Assembly (NCBI GenBank): GCA_016716705.1
Contig: JADJVF010000018.1
Span: forward strand, 37,609 to 101,608
Reading direction: 5' to 3'
Origin: Holophagales bacterium
GTDB taxonomy: Bacteria > Acidobacteriota > Thermoanaerobaculia > UBA5066
Length of the DNA: 64,000 nt
The translations under genes were made by a program, and so were the position numbers. The notes under the pieces are model-generated. The model had not been told where the DNA came from, made no database searches, and saw only the letters and a list, made by a program, of their open reading frames with translations. Positions 25,127 through 33,907 of the stretch are shown one piece after another. The first letter of the stretch is position 1, and each line of letters opens with the position of its first letter.

Positions 25127-26231
25127 GCCCGCGTTTCAGCGTTCCCCGGCTCCGGAGCACGACGGCTTCGTCGAAGACCTCCAGGGTTCTCCTGGCCGTT
25201 TCCGCCCACAGGAACCGTCCGGCGCGCGCCTGCCCCTCCCGCGTCAGCCTCTCGCGGAGCTCTTCGTCGTCCAGGAGACGCGCGAGGCGCTCCGCAAGCT
25301 CCTCCGCGTCGTGCCAGGGGAAGAGCAGGCCGGCCTCGCCGACGACCTCGGGGAGCGAGCTCGCGTCCGCGCAGACGACACGTCCTCCGGCCCACATCGC
25401 CTCGGCAGCCGGGAGACCGAAACCTTCGTAGCGCGAAGGGAAGACGAGGGCCGTGGCCCGCTGGTAGAGAGTCGCGAGCTCCGCGTCGTCGACGTACCCG
25501 GCGTACCGGACGAACGGGAGGCGCGCGCGGGGGTCCTTCGGCCCGCACTCCACGAGCGGTATCTCCTTCCGCCGGGAGTTCAGGATCGCCATCGCGCGGT
25601 GGAGCGTCGCGAGGTTCTTTCGCGGGTCGCGCGCGCCGACCGCCAGGAAGAACGGTCCGTCGATGCCGAGCCTCTCGAGGACCACGGAGGCGCCCCCGGA
25701 CGGTGCTGGCAGATCGTCCGCGCCGAGGAGGGTCACGCGGATCTTCGCCGGGTCGACGTGGAGGAGACGCTGGATCTCCCGCGCCGTGAACTCCGAGATC
25801 GTGATCACGAGGTCGGCCCGCCGGACCGCCTGCCCGTAGCGATAGCGGTATTTGACCCGCTTCACGACCTTCCACCATCGGCGGTCGAGCTGGAGCATCG
25901 AAGCGACGTCGTTGATGGTTGCGACCATCGCCGCCCGGAGCGCGACCGGCTGGACTCTGTTCCACGCGTACCAGACGACGTCCGCCGACGTCTGCGGCAG
26001 CAGGGACACTGGCTCGATCGCCGTCCGGTCGGGAAGCGTCGGGTCGACGCCCGCGAGAAGCTCCCGCATCGCCCCGGCCTCGCGCGGGCTCCGGACGAAG
26101 AGGGTGAACCGCACGTCCGGCCGGTGTGCGGGAATCAACCGGAGGACGTTTCGGACGTAGCGGCCGATGCCACGGCGTTCCCGGAGAAGGCGGGTGGCCT
26201 CGACGGCGATGTGCCGAACGGGCGGGGCCAC
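25119..26231 (-). CDS. Group 1 (GT4) glycosyltransferase
   Basis: A 370-residue GT-B glycosyltransferase. The N-terminal half has a glycine-containing loop in RERRGIGRYVRNV. The C-terminal half has the nucleotide-sugar site VGARDPRKNL and the GT4 EX7E motif in PSRYEGFGLPAAEAMWAG. It transfers a sugar from an NDP donor; the acceptor is unknown. It is the last gene of a seven-gene minus-strand run and lies 57 bases after the LolA-like gene, without overlap, unlike the others. The GTG start at 26231 is the most upstream reasonable choice. Confidence 0.88.
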   Translation of the reverse strand: MAPPVRHIAVEATRLLRERRGIGRYVRNVLRLIPAHRPDVRFTLFVRSPREAGAMRELLAGVDPTLPDRTAIEPVSLLPQTSADVVWYAWNRVQPVALRAAMVATINDVASMLQLDRRWWKVVKRVKYRYRYGQAVRRADLVITISEFTAREIQRLLHVDPAKIRVTLLGADDLPAPSGGASVVLERLGIDGPFFLAVGARDPRKNLATLHRAMAILNSRRKEIPLVECGPKDPRARLPFVRYAGYVDDAELATLYQRATALVFPSRYEGFGLPAAEAMWAGGRVVCADASSLPEVVGEAGLLFPWHDAEELAERLARLLDDEELRERLTREGQARAGRFLWAETARRTLEVFDEAVVLRSRGTLKRGLS

Positions 26232-26288
26232 CCTGGGGGCGCGGCAGGGGGGCCCCTGCGGACCGCGTCCGCCGATCGTCTGCCCGGC

Positions 26289-27056
26289 TCAGCGGCCGGG
26301 GACGGCAGCGCGCGCCGGCGGTACGAAGAGCGCGTCGTCCAGCGTCGCTTTCTCGGCGTCGAGGTAGTCGACGACGGTCGTCCCCGGGCGGAGGGCGTCG
26401 ACGATCGTCATCCGCGTCACCGTCGGAACGCCTCGGAGCGATCCCCACTCGTCGAAGGTCGCCTCGCGGGCTGCCTTGCCCGACGGAAGGAGGAAGACGA
26501 TCTTCCGCGTCCGGCCCTCCTCGCGGTCGACCCAGACCCGGAGGACCGGGAAGGCCGGATCGCGCCCCTTCTTTCCCGTGAGCCGGAGGACGTCGCAGGA
26601 TCGCCCGCCGAATTCCTCGCGCCTCTCCACGACGGCATCGTAGTCATCCACCAGTCGGGTCCGCGCGACGTCCGCCACGGCGAAGCCCCCGGTCACCCGG
26701 TGGCTGCGCGGAACCTTGATCGGGTTCTTCGTCCCGGGGAGGACGAGCCAGGCGTCCTTCCCGTTCACCAGGAGAAGCTTGCCTCGGTCGGCCGGGGCGA
26801 GGAACTCGATCCGGATCTTCTCCGGGCCCTTGACGAGAACGGCGAATTCGCCCGCGAAGGCGGCGGCACCCGTGCGCGAGGTCGTCACCCGGAGCTTCAT
26901 CCGCGCCTCCGAGAGCGCGGTCCGCGGCGCGTCGGCCCTCGCGAGGATCGCCGCGGCCTCGCCGGCATCTGCCATCGCAGGGAAGGCGACGGCCAGAAGC
27001 GCCACGACCACGGCGCCGAGGGGCAGCAGATCGGTCGCCCTGGACCGCTCAGACAT
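26289..27056 (-). CDS. LolA-like outer-membrane lipoprotein-sorting protein
   Basis: A 255-residue protein with a signal peptide (cleavage near AMADAG, about residue 31). The mature part is an incomplete beta-barrel: IRIEFLAPADRGKLLLVNGKD and VWVDREEGRTRKIVFL match the 'outer membrane lipoprotein-sorting protein' group related to LolA and DUF4292. Such proteins carry a lipid anchor across the periplasm. It starts inside the permease gene (8-bp overlap), so the ATPase, permease and this protein form a lipid or lipoprotein export module. No lipobox. Confidence 0.8.
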   Translation of the reverse strand: MSERSRATDLLPLGAVVVALLAVAFPAMADAGEAAAILARADAPRTALSEARMKLRVTTSRTGAAAFAGEFAVLVKGPEKIRIEFLAPADRGKLLLVNGKDAWLVLPGTKNPIKVPRSHRVTGGFAVADVARTRLVDDYDAVVERREEFGGRSCDVLRLTGKKGRDPAFPVLRVWVDREEGRTRKIVFLLPSGKAAREATFDEWGSLRGVPTVTRMTIVDALRPGTTVVDYLDAEKATLDDALFVPPARAAVPGR

Positions 27057-28281
27057 GCGTCAGCGCCTCCACCGGGTCGAGACGCGCCGCGCGGCGCGCC
27101 GGCCACCAGGAGGCGGCCAGGAGGGTGACGGTCATCAGGACGAAGCCGACGAGGAAGGCGACCGGGATCAGCTCGACGTGGAGGACTCCCCCGTTCGTCG
27201 CGCCGGGAGGCGGCGGGAGCGTGATTCGCCCGGCGTTGATCGCGGCGCGGATGAGCAGCGAGCCGACGGCCCCGGCGATCGAGCCCCCGAGCCCCATGAG
27301 GAGCCCTTCTGCGAGGAAGAGGTTTCGCACCTGCCGGCGCTCCATGCCGATGGCGAGAAGGGTCCCGATCTCGCGCGTCCTCTCGAAGACCGACATCGTC
27401 ATCGTGTTCGCCGCCGCGAGGATGACGACCGTGGCCAGGACGAGGCCCGTGAAGAGGAAGATCGCGGCGTAGAGGCGGCGGACGGCGACGTAGAAGGGCG
27501 CGCTCTCGATCCAGGTCTTCACGCTCGCGCCGGCCCCGCCCCGATGCAGCCGGGCTCGAAGCGCCCCGGCGGCCTTCTCGAGGTCCACGCCCGGCTTCAG
27601 CGTGACGGCGATCGACGTCGCCTTGCCTTCCGCCTTCAGGAGGCGCGCCGCCGGGCCGTAGGGCAGGAAGAGCAGCCGGTCGTCCAGCTCCTTGATCGGC
27701 CACCGGAGGATGGCGACGACCGTCGCGTCGATGGCGTTCAGGCCGCCGTCGGGCGTCGTCGTCATGACGGTCACGAGGTCCCCGGTCTTCACTCCCAGGG
27801 AACGGGCGAGGCCGCCGCCGAGCATCACCTCGTCGGCCTCGGGGTCGGCGAGGAACTTTCCGTCGGCCACGGCCTCCGCCGTGATGGTGGCGCTCTTCTC
27901 GAGCGCGGGAACCGTCCCGGTCCCCATGTAGCCGACGCTCCTCTCCCCGTGGGCGACGAGGCCGAAGAAGGCGAGCCGGGGCATCGCCTGGAGGACGTCC
28001 GGGCTGGTCGCGACGCTCCGGGTCAGCTCGTCGGCGTGAGGGAGGAGGAGCGTCGCGGCCTCCTCGTCGCTCTTGCCCGCCGCCTCGGCGCTCACGACCT
28101 GCAGGTGCCCTCCCTGGCCCCGGATCGTGATGTCCTTCAGGCCTCGGAAGGTCTGCGCGACGAAGCCGGCCGTCATCGTGGCGGCGACGAAGCCGACGAC
28201 GACGATGCTGCCGGTCAGGATGGTCCGGCGCCGGTGCCGGAAGAGGTTCCGCGCCGCGAGGCGCCACCAGCGAAGGCTCAC
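27049..28281 (-). CDS. MacB/LolC-type ABC transporter permease (FtsX domain)
   Basis: A 410-residue permease with the MacB layout: helix 1 at about residues 22-40 after RNLFRHRRRTILTG, a large periplasmic domain (about 50-265), and three C-terminal helices of an FtsX domain (FLFTGLVLATVVILAAANTM; the helix near 320; and the last before ARLDPVEALTHV). The C-terminal 'DPVEAL' is typical of MacB/LolCE. The start is GTG 28281 in a GTGA overlap with the ATPase gene. With the ATPase and the LolA-like protein it probably extracts lipoproteins or other amphiphiles from the inner membrane. Confidence 0.88.
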   Translation of the reverse strand: MSLRWWRLAARNLFRHRRRTILTGSIVVVGFVAATMTAGFVAQTFRGLKDITIRGQGGHLQVVSAEAAGKSDEEAATLLLPHADELTRSVATSPDVLQAMPRLAFFGLVAHGERSVGYMGTGTVPALEKSATITAEAVADGKFLADPEADEVMLGGGLARSLGVKTGDLVTVMTTTPDGGLNAIDATVVAILRWPIKELDDRLLFLPYGPAARLLKAEGKATSIAVTLKPGVDLEKAAGALRARLHRGGAGASVKTWIESAPFYVAVRRLYAAIFLFTGLVLATVVILAAANTMTMSVFERTREIGTLLAIGMERRQVRNLFLAEGLLMGLGGSIAGAVGSLLIRAAINAGRITLPPPPGATNGGVLHVELIPVAFLVGFVLMTVTLLAASWWPARRAARLDPVEALTHV

Positions 28282-28982
28282 GAATCACCTCCCGCCTTCA
28301 TCTCGTCGGAGACGATGAGGCCGTCGACGAGACGGATCCGGCGCGGGACACGCTCGACGATGCGCGGGTCGTGGCTGGAGAAGAGGAAGGCGATTCCCTT
28401 CTCCGCGTGGAGGGCGTCGAAAAGGTCGAGGAGGCGCGCGGCCGTCTCCGAGTCGAGCGAGGCGGTCGGCTCGTCGGCGAGGACGAGCGCCGGCTCGCCG
28501 ACGATGGCCCGCGCGACGGCGACGCGCTGGCGCTGGCCGCCCGACATCGCGTCGGGGCGGCGTCCCTCCATGCCGGAGAGGCCGACCGCCGCGAGAGCCG
28601 CTCGCGCCCTCGTCCGGCAGGCGTCCTCGGCGAGGCCCCGGATCCAGAGCGCCAGCGCGACGTTCTCTTCGGCGGACAGGACAGGGACGAGCTGGTGGGA
28701 CTGGAAGACGAAACCGAGCTTCTCGCGCCTCAGGCGGGCCCGGCCCCGGTCGTCGAGGGTCGAGACGTCGGCGCCGAGAAGCTCGAGGCGGCCCGCGTCG
28801 GGCCGGTCGAGGAGGCCGATGAGGTTCAGCAGGGTCGTCTTCCCGCTCCCCGACGGCCCCGCGAGAACGGCGAGCTCACCCGGCGCGAGCGAGAGCGTGG
28901 CCTCGCGGACCCCGACGACGCGCTCCTCGCCCGAAGCGTAGACCCGCGTGAGGCCCGTCGCCGAGAGGAGTGCCACGCTCAC
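28278..28982 (-). CDS. MacB/LolD-type ABC transporter ATPase
   Basis: A 234-residue ATPase with Walker A GPSGSGKTTLLN, Q-loop FVFQSHQLVP, signature MSGGQRQRVAVARA, Walker B LVLADEPTASLD and switch His SSHDPRI. The LIGLLDRPDAG stretch and overall pattern are of the LolD/MacB branch. The start is GTG 28982, overlapping the stop of the metal permease (GTGA); a second in-frame GTG lies 6 bases later. It powers the permease at 27049-28281. Physical coupling to the zinc importer upstream is unusual. Confidence 0.9.
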   Translation of the reverse strand: MSVALLSATGLTRVYASGEERVVGVREATLSLAPGELAVLAGPSGSGKTTLLNLIGLLDRPDAGRLELLGADVSTLDDRGRARLRREKLGFVFQSHQLVPVLSAEENVALALWIRGLAEDACRTRARAALAAVGLSGMEGRRPDAMSGGQRQRVAVARAIVGEPALVLADEPTASLDSETAARLLDLFDALHAEKGIAFLFSSHDPRIVERVPRRIRLVDGLIVSDEMKAGGDS

Positions 28983-29785
28983 GTCCGGCGCCGCAGCCGA
29001 CCCGCCGCCACGCCACCCAGAAAGAGGAGGGTGCCGGTCAGGATGATCGCCGCACCCGACGGGATGTCGAGAGCGACGGACAGGAAGAGGCCGCCGAGGA
29101 CCATCACGAGGGACGCGCCGATGGACCCGAGGAGAAAACCGGGCCAGCGAGTCGCCATGGAGCGCGCGACGGCGCCGGGAAGGACGAGGAGGGCCGAGAC
29201 CAGGAGGATTCCGACGACCTTCAGCGCGACGACGACCGTGAGCGCGAGGAGGACGAGGACGAGCAGGCGCATCCGGGCGACGTTCACCCCTGCCGCGAAG
29301 GCGCCGTCCTCGTCGACGGAGGCGAGGAGGAGCGGCCGGAAGTAGAGCACGAGGAGCGTCAGGACGAGGAGCGAGGCGGCGCCGAGGGCGAGGAGGTCCT
29401 TCGGGTCGACCGTCAGGATGTTCCCGAACATCAGCCCGAAGAGGTCGACGTTCGTCTCGAGGAAGCTGATCGCCACGACGCCGATCGCCATCGCCGCCAC
29501 GGTGAAGACGCCGACGGCCGTGTCCTCGGTCAGCTCCCCGTCGTCCGACGCCTTCGCCGTCGCGAGCGCCACCGCGAGCGCGGCGACCAGGGCCCCGAGA
29601 CCCGGAGGTGCGCCCACGAGCGCCGCGAGGGCGACTCCGCCGAACGCCCCGTGAGAGATGCCCGACCCGACGAACGCGAGACGGCGGAGAACGACGAAGA
29701 ACGAGAGGGCCCCGCAGACGACCGCGACGATGAACCCCGCAGCGAGGGCCCGCTGGAAGAACGGGAACGCGAGGAACTCGATCAC
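28979..29785 (-). CDS. znuB: Metal (zinc/manganese) ABC transporter permease
   Basis: A 268-residue ABC-3 family permease with about eight helices. Family signatures are FVVLRRLAFVGSGISHGAFGG near the N-terminus and the coupling region ALKVVGILLVSALLVLPGAVA. It forms the channel for ZnuA-delivered metal. The start is GTG 29785 in a GTGA overlap with znuC; the end overlaps the next ATPase by 4 bp. The His-rich binding protein upstream makes zinc the most likely substrate. Confidence 0.9.
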   Translation of the reverse strand: MIEFLAFPFFQRALAAGFIVAVVCGALSFFVVLRRLAFVGSGISHGAFGGVALAALVGAPPGLGALVAALAVALATAKASDDGELTEDTAVGVFTVAAMAIGVVAISFLETNVDLFGLMFGNILTVDPKDLLALGAASLLVLTLLVLYFRPLLLASVDEDGAFAAGVNVARMRLLVLVLLALTVVVALKVVGILLVSALLVLPGAVARSMATRWPGFLLGSIGASLVMVLGGLFLSVALDIPSGAAIILTGTLLFLGGVAAGRLRRRT

Positions 29786-30441
29786 GAGTGGGTCTCCTCG
29801 ACGACGCGGCCGTCGATCCGGAAGACGGCGTCGGCTCCCCCCATCGCGTCGCTGTCGTGGGTGACGTACACGATCGTCCGCCCCGCCGCCACCTCCTCCG
29901 CCGCAATCCGACGGAGCGTCTTCATCCCTTCCGCGTCCAGCGCGGTGTCGGGCTCGTCGAGAAGGAGGAGAGCGGGTGTCCCGGCGATGGCCCGGGCCAG
30001 GAGCACCCTCTGCCTCTGACCTCCCGAGAGCCGGCCGACGGGGCGCGTCGCGAGATCCTCGCCGAGCCCGGCCCGCGCCAGCGCCCGCCGGGCTTCGGCC
30101 TCGACGGCGCGAGACATTCCGAAACCGGGGCCTGGCGACAGGGCGAGCCCGACGAGGTCGAGGCCGGTGACGGGCGCCTGGGGCGAAAGCGTGGAACGTT
30201 GAGGCAGGTAACCGATACGAGGCCGAGGCAGCTCGCGCCCCGTTTCGTCCAGGAAGGCGACTCGCCCGCTCTCCGGCGTCAGGAGGCCGAGGAGGACCCG
30301 CGCCAGGGTCGTCTTTCCACCGCCGTTCGGGCCGACCATCGCGGTCCGCTTTCCGGCCGGGATCGTGAAGGAGGCCGAGGAGACCGCCGTCCGCCCGCTG
30401 AAGGAGACGGTGACGTCCTCGAAGCGGACGGCCACGCTCAC
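29782..30441 (-). CDS. znuC: Metal (zinc) ABC transporter ATPase
   Basis: A 219-residue ATPase with Walker A VGPNGGGKTTL, the Q-loop in IGYLPQRSTLS, signature LSGGQRQRVLLARA, Walker B ALLLLDEPDTALD and switch His YVTHDSDA. It is short for ZnuC, with no extra C-terminal domain. The start is GTG 30441, overlapping the znuA stop (GTGA); a second in-frame GTG follows at 30435. Confidence 0.9.
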   Translation of the reverse strand: MSVAVRFEDVTVSFSGRTAVSSASFTIPAGKRTAMVGPNGGGKTTLARVLLGLLTPESGRVAFLDETGRELPRPRIGYLPQRSTLSPQAPVTGLDLVGLALSPGPGFGMSRAVEAEARRALARAGLGEDLATRPVGRLSGGQRQRVLLARAIAGTPALLLLDEPDTALDAEGMKTLRRIAAEEVAAGRTIVYVTHDSDAMGGADAVFRIDGRVVEETHS

Positions 30442-31448
30442 TCCTTCCCTCCGGGCGCGTCGAGGAGGCCGCGGCGGAAGGCGGCGGCGTTGAAGCGCAT
30501 CAGCGCAGGATACGTCTCCCGCCCCGGGACGCCGCCGATCGGGTCGACGAGCGTCAGCGCGAGGCCCGCCTCGTTCGCGACGACCCGCGCCGCCGCCGGA
30601 GGGAACTGCGGCTCGGTGAAGAGACGGCCGAGCCTGCCGCGGCGCCCCTCCACCACGAGGGCCTTCAGCGCGCGCGGAGAGGGCTCCCGGCCCGGCACGG
30701 GCTCGATGGAGGCGGCCTCGACGAGGCCGTAGCGGTCGGCGAAGTAGATCCACGCCCTGTGCGCCGAGACGAACCTCTTTCCGCGGAGCGGCGCGAGCGT
30801 CGCGGCGAGCTCGCGGTCGAGGGCGACGTACGAGCTGGCGGTCTCTCGCGCCCGCTGGCGGTAGCCTTCGGCGTGGTCCGGGTCGACGGCGGCGAGCGCC
30901 TCGGCGAGTGGCGCGAGGCTTCGGGCCGCCAGGACCGGCGAGAGCCACCAGTGGGGATCCTCGCCCAGCACGCCGTGCGCGTGACCTTCGTGCCCCCCTT
31001 CCCCGGAGTGCGCCTCATCGCCGGGAACGTCCTCCGGGCCGTGGTCGTGCCCCTCGTGGAGGTCGGCCGCCGGCTTTTCCCGGACCCCGGGTCCGATGCC
31101 GAGCGAGGCCGCGGCGTCGTGGACGTGCGCGTCCGAGGCACAGGCCGCGAGGACCCTGCGCATCCAGTCGTCGTAGCCGGCCCCCGCGACGACGACGAGT
31201 CTCGCCCCGACGAGCTTCCTGAGGTCGGAAGGCTCGGGCTCGAAGACGTGGGGAGAGGTTCCGGGCGGTATGACGGTCCGCACCGTCCAGCCGGGGCCGG
31301 CCACGCTTCGAAGGAGGTCTGCGAGGGGTGCGATCGTCGCGACGGCCACGGGCCGTCCGTCCGCCACGGGTCTCTCTCCGCCGCCGCATCCCGAGAGGAA
31401 GGCGAAGAGAAGGACCGGCGCGAGGGCGCGGCCAGGCAGGCTCTTCAT
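30438..31448 (-). CDS. znuA: Zinc ABC transporter substrate-binding lipoprotein
   Basis: A 336-residue lipoprotein with the lipobox LSGC (Cys21). Metal-ligand His positions of the cluster A-I family are visible: H67 in SPHVFEP, H166 in DPHWWLSP, and SAHRAWIYFADRYG further on, with a C-terminal acidic ligand expected near DPIGG. Between them is a His/Asp/Glu-rich loop (residues 131-158; HEGHDHG...GGHEGHAHG), the hallmark of zinc-specific ZnuA, thought to capture zinc or control uptake. It is the first gene of a minus-strand operon and is divergent from a His/Cys-rich protein gene. No clear Zur operator was found in the 74-base gap. Confidence 0.92.
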   Translation of the reverse strand: MKSLPGRALAPVLLFAFLSGCGGGERPVADGRPVAVATIAPLADLLRSVAGPGWTVRTVIPPGTSPHVFEPEPSDLRKLVGARLVVVAGAGYDDWMRRVLAACASDAHVHDAAASLGIGPGVREKPAADLHEGHDHGPEDVPGDEAHSGEGGHEGHAHGVLGEDPHWWLSPVLAARSLAPLAEALAAVDPDHAEGYRQRARETASSYVALDRELAATLAPLRGKRFVSAHRAWIYFADRYGLVEAASIEPVPGREPSPRALKALVVEGRRGRLGRLFTEPQFPPAAARVVANEAGLALTLVDPIGGVPGRETYPALMRFNAAAFRRGLLDAPGGKE

Positions 31449-31522
31449 CGCGCCGGCTCCACCCCGGCTTGACCCCGGGAGTCGAATCGAACGATGCTCC
31501 CGTCCGAGGAGAACGACGCATC

Positions 31523-31835
31523 GTGGAGAACCGGCAGGATCACCCCCACGAACACGGGCCGGGCTGCGGTCATCGAGCCGTTCGTCATGGCGACCACGCG
31601 GATTATCTCCACGACGGGCACCTCCACTCACCTGGCGGATTCCGGCATCGCCGAGCACATCCTCGAAGTGGACAAGGGACGGCCCAACGCCTGCGCACCC
31701 GTCGAGTGCGCGGCGAAGCACCACCCGGGCTGCGGGCATCCCGCCATCCCGCACGGCGATCACGTCGACTACCTGGTAGACGGGGCCCTCCACCACCTTC
31801 ACGGGGATCACTGCGACCTTCACGGCACGCTCTGA
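31523..31835 (+). CDS. His/Cys-rich metal-binding protein, one frameshift
   Basis: The N-terminal part, read from GTG 31523 (9 bases after GAGGAGAA), gives a tract with GPGCGHRAVRHGDHADYLHDGHLH. After one extra base near 31628 (in CTCCACTCACC) the protein continues in the next frame with an acidic middle containing NACAP and VECAAKHH, then the second copy PGCGHPAIPHGDHVDYLVDG and a His-rich end (LHHLHGDHCDLHGTL). The two copies of CGHxAxxHGDHxDYLxDGxLH form an internal repeat. The restored protein is about 103 residues, with no signal peptide. Its position divergent from znuA implies zinc storage, buffering or delivery. Similar small HGDHxDY proteins exist but are poorly characterised. Confidence 0.68.
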
Positions 31836-31844
31836 CGCTGGCCT

Positions 31845-32819
31845 TCAGGAAGGCCCGGCGTCGCGCCGGAGGGCGAGGGCCCGCGCGAGGATCGCCCGCA
31901 CGGGCCCCTCGAACGTGTACGACGAGGTGATCTGAAGCCTTCTCTCCGCGGCCTCCGAGGCGTTCCACGCCTCCAGCGCCTGAAGCCGTTCTCCGAGCCA
32001 CGCCTCGCTCAGGTGCCGCGACGCCGCGATCCTGAGCAGACGAGCCTTCTGCTCCCCGGCATCGCCGATCTCCGGGTGGTGGTTCACCGCCCAGATCCGC
32101 GGGGTGCCGTCGCCGAAGCGCTCCACCTCGGCCATCGTCATCGCTTCGCCGCGTTCGCCGTCCGGAGTCGCCTCGTGGGCGAGGACCTCGACGCCCCCCT
32201 TTCCCGTCGGGAGGATGTCGAAGAGCCGGCTGTCGAGGACCTGGATCCGCCCGCCCGCGCTCGCGTGGTAGAGCCCCCGAAACCACGCGTGGCTCCGGGC
32301 CTCCTCCGTCAGGAGATTCGTGACGACGCCCGCGCTCTTTCCCTTCTCCGGAGAGCGCGCGACGGCCTCGCCGAATCCGGACCAGCGGGCGAGGAGCCCG
32401 AAGGTGTGGCAGATGCCGAGGAGCGCGGTCGAGGGATTCCTGCGCACGGCGTCGAAAAAGCGCCAGAGCGGGGCCTCCCACGACGGGTCTTCCCGGATTC
32501 CCTGTGCGTACGGCGAGACGCCGTCGTTCTCGCGAGGGTCGAGCGCCCCCGGTCCGCCCGTGCCGACGACGAGGGCGAATCGCGACGCGGAGGATGGCAC
32601 CGCACCGCCGAGCCTCACGTCGTAGGAGACGACGCGGATGCCGGACGTTCCCGATCCGAGGCGCTTCCTCTCCTCCTGTCCGATCCTCATCACCCTGTCG
32701 ACGACCGAGGCGTGCCCGAGGTTCGCCATGCCGTGGTGCATGTCGAGGACCGCGACGTCGAGGAAGCTCTTCACCTCCGGCGGCTCGTCCTCCGGCCGGT
32801 CCACCCGCGCGTAGCTCAC
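31845..32819 (-). CDS. Class I glutamine amidotransferase-like protein
   Basis: A 324-residue protein with a GATase1-like core: a nucleophile Cys in LLGICHTFGLLARW (about residue 137), and a His-x-Glu in WAVNHHPEIGD (about 254-264). The segment TGGPGALDPRENDG corresponds to the oxyanion loop. No partner synthetase domain or gene is adjacent, so it may be a stand-alone amidase or peptidase-like member. The start used is GTG 32819, but the frame continues upstream with protein-like sequence (RHHANPDDDRLPLFVVEDPR) to about 32890 without any ATG, GTG or TTG, so the true start or a base error there is uncertain. Confidence 0.72.
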   Translation of the reverse strand: MSYARVDRPEDEPPEVKSFLDVAVLDMHHGMANLGHASVVDRVMRIGQEERKRLGSGTSGIRVVSYDVRLGGAVPSSASRFALVVGTGGPGALDPRENDGVSPYAQGIREDPSWEAPLWRFFDAVRRNPSTALLGICHTFGLLARWSGFGEAVARSPEKGKSAGVVTNLLTEEARSHAWFRGLYHASAGGRIQVLDSRLFDILPTGKGGVEVLAHEATPDGERGEAMTMAEVERFGDGTPRIWAVNHHPEIGDAGEQKARLLRIAASRHLSEAWLGERLQALEAWNASEAAERRLQITSSYTFEGPVRAILARALALRRDAGPS

Positions 32820-32905
32820 GCGAGGGTCCTCGACGACGAAGAGCGGAAGGCGGTCGTCGTCGGGGTTGGCGTGGTGTCGAACCGCTCCCGGAGCCGGGAG
32901 GCCGC

Positions 32906-33907
32906 TCAGCTCCCCTCCTCTTTCAGCGAGCGGGTCATCAGGCGCGAGACGGCCTCCCGCGGCGCGAACGTTCCAGAGAGGATCGCCGCGACCGTCTCGG
33001 AGATCGGCATCTCCACGTCGACGCTCCGCGCGAGCTCGACGATCGCTCCGGCGGTCGAGACCCCCTCTGCCACTTCACCGCCGAGAGACGACAGCGCGTC
33101 TTCCACGCTCCGGCCCGACGCGAGCGCGAGACCGACGCGGCGATTCCGGGAGAGGTCGCCCGTCGCGGTCAGGATGAGGTCGCCGACCCCCGCCAGCCCC
33201 GAGAACGTCTCGGGCAGGCCTCCGAGGCGTGTCCCGAGCCGGCGGATCTCGGCGAGGGCCCGCGTGAGGAGCGCGGCGCGAGTGTTCTGGCCCAGCTTCA
33301 GACCGTCCACGATCCCCGCCGCGATGGCGACGACGTTCTTCGTCGCTCCCGAGATCTCGACGCCGACGACGTCGGTCGAGCGGTAGAGCCGGAACGTCGG
33401 CGAGGCGAGCCCCTTCTGCACCCGGAGCGCGACGTCGGCGTCCGAGCAGGCGACGACCGCGGCCGCCGGGAGACCGCGAGCGACCTCGACCGCAAAGGTC
33501 GGCCCCGACAGGACCGCGACCGGCACGTCCGGCCCCAGGATGTCGCGCATCATCTGGGTCGTCCGGCGGTGGGTCCCGATCTCGATCCCCTTGGAGGCCG
33601 AGACGACCGGCGTCCTTCCACGGAGGAACGTCCGGAGGCGCGTCAGCTCGCTCGCGGTCCACTGGACCGACACCGACCAGAGGATTGCCTCCGCGTCGTC
33701 GAACGCCTCCTCGGGGCTCATCGTCGGCTCGATCAACGAAGGGAGCGGCTCGGCGCCCGGGAGCGAGGGATGAGCGCGGGACCGCGCGATCTCCTCGACG
33801 ATATCGGCCCGGTACCCGAGGAGGCTCACGCCGAGGCCCGCCCTCGCCCCGTGAAGGGCCAGGGCCGTTCCCCACGCCCCGGTCCCGACGATCGCGATCT
33901 TCTTCAC
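32906..33907 (-). CDS. gpsA: Glycerol-3-phosphate dehydrogenase [NAD(P)+]
   Basis: A 333-residue enzyme that reduces dihydroxyacetone phosphate to sn-glycerol 3-phosphate for phospholipid synthesis. The N-terminal KKIAIVGTGAWGTALA is the dinucleotide loop; VSASKGIE, LSGPTFAVEVA, GATKNVVAIAAGIVDGL (catalytic Lys) and GLAGVGDLILT are all intact. Length is standard. The start is GTG 33907 in a 4-bp overlap with cinA. It provides the substrate for PlsC-type acyltransferases such as that at 3874-6036. Confidence 0.95.
   Translation of the reverse strand: MKKIAIVGTGAWGTALALHGARAGLGVSLLGYRADIVEEIARSRAHPSLPGAEPLPSLIEPTMSPEEAFDDAEAILWSVSVQWTASELTRLRTFLRGRTPVVSASKGIEIGTHRRTTQMMRDILGPDVPVAVLSGPTFAVEVARGLPAAAVVACSDADVALRVQKGLASPTFRLYRSTDVVGVEISGATKNVVAIAAGIVDGLKLGQNTRAALLTRALAEIRRLGTRLGGLPETFSGLAGVGDLILTATGDLSRNRRVGLALASGRSVEDALSSLGGEVAEGVSTAGAIVELARSVDVEMPISETVAAILSGTFAPREAVSRLMTRSLKEEGS

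Noticed and set aside
31449..31522. Zur operator between znuA and the His-rich gene
   Set aside because: Only imperfect palindromes are present and none resembles a known Zur box closely enough.
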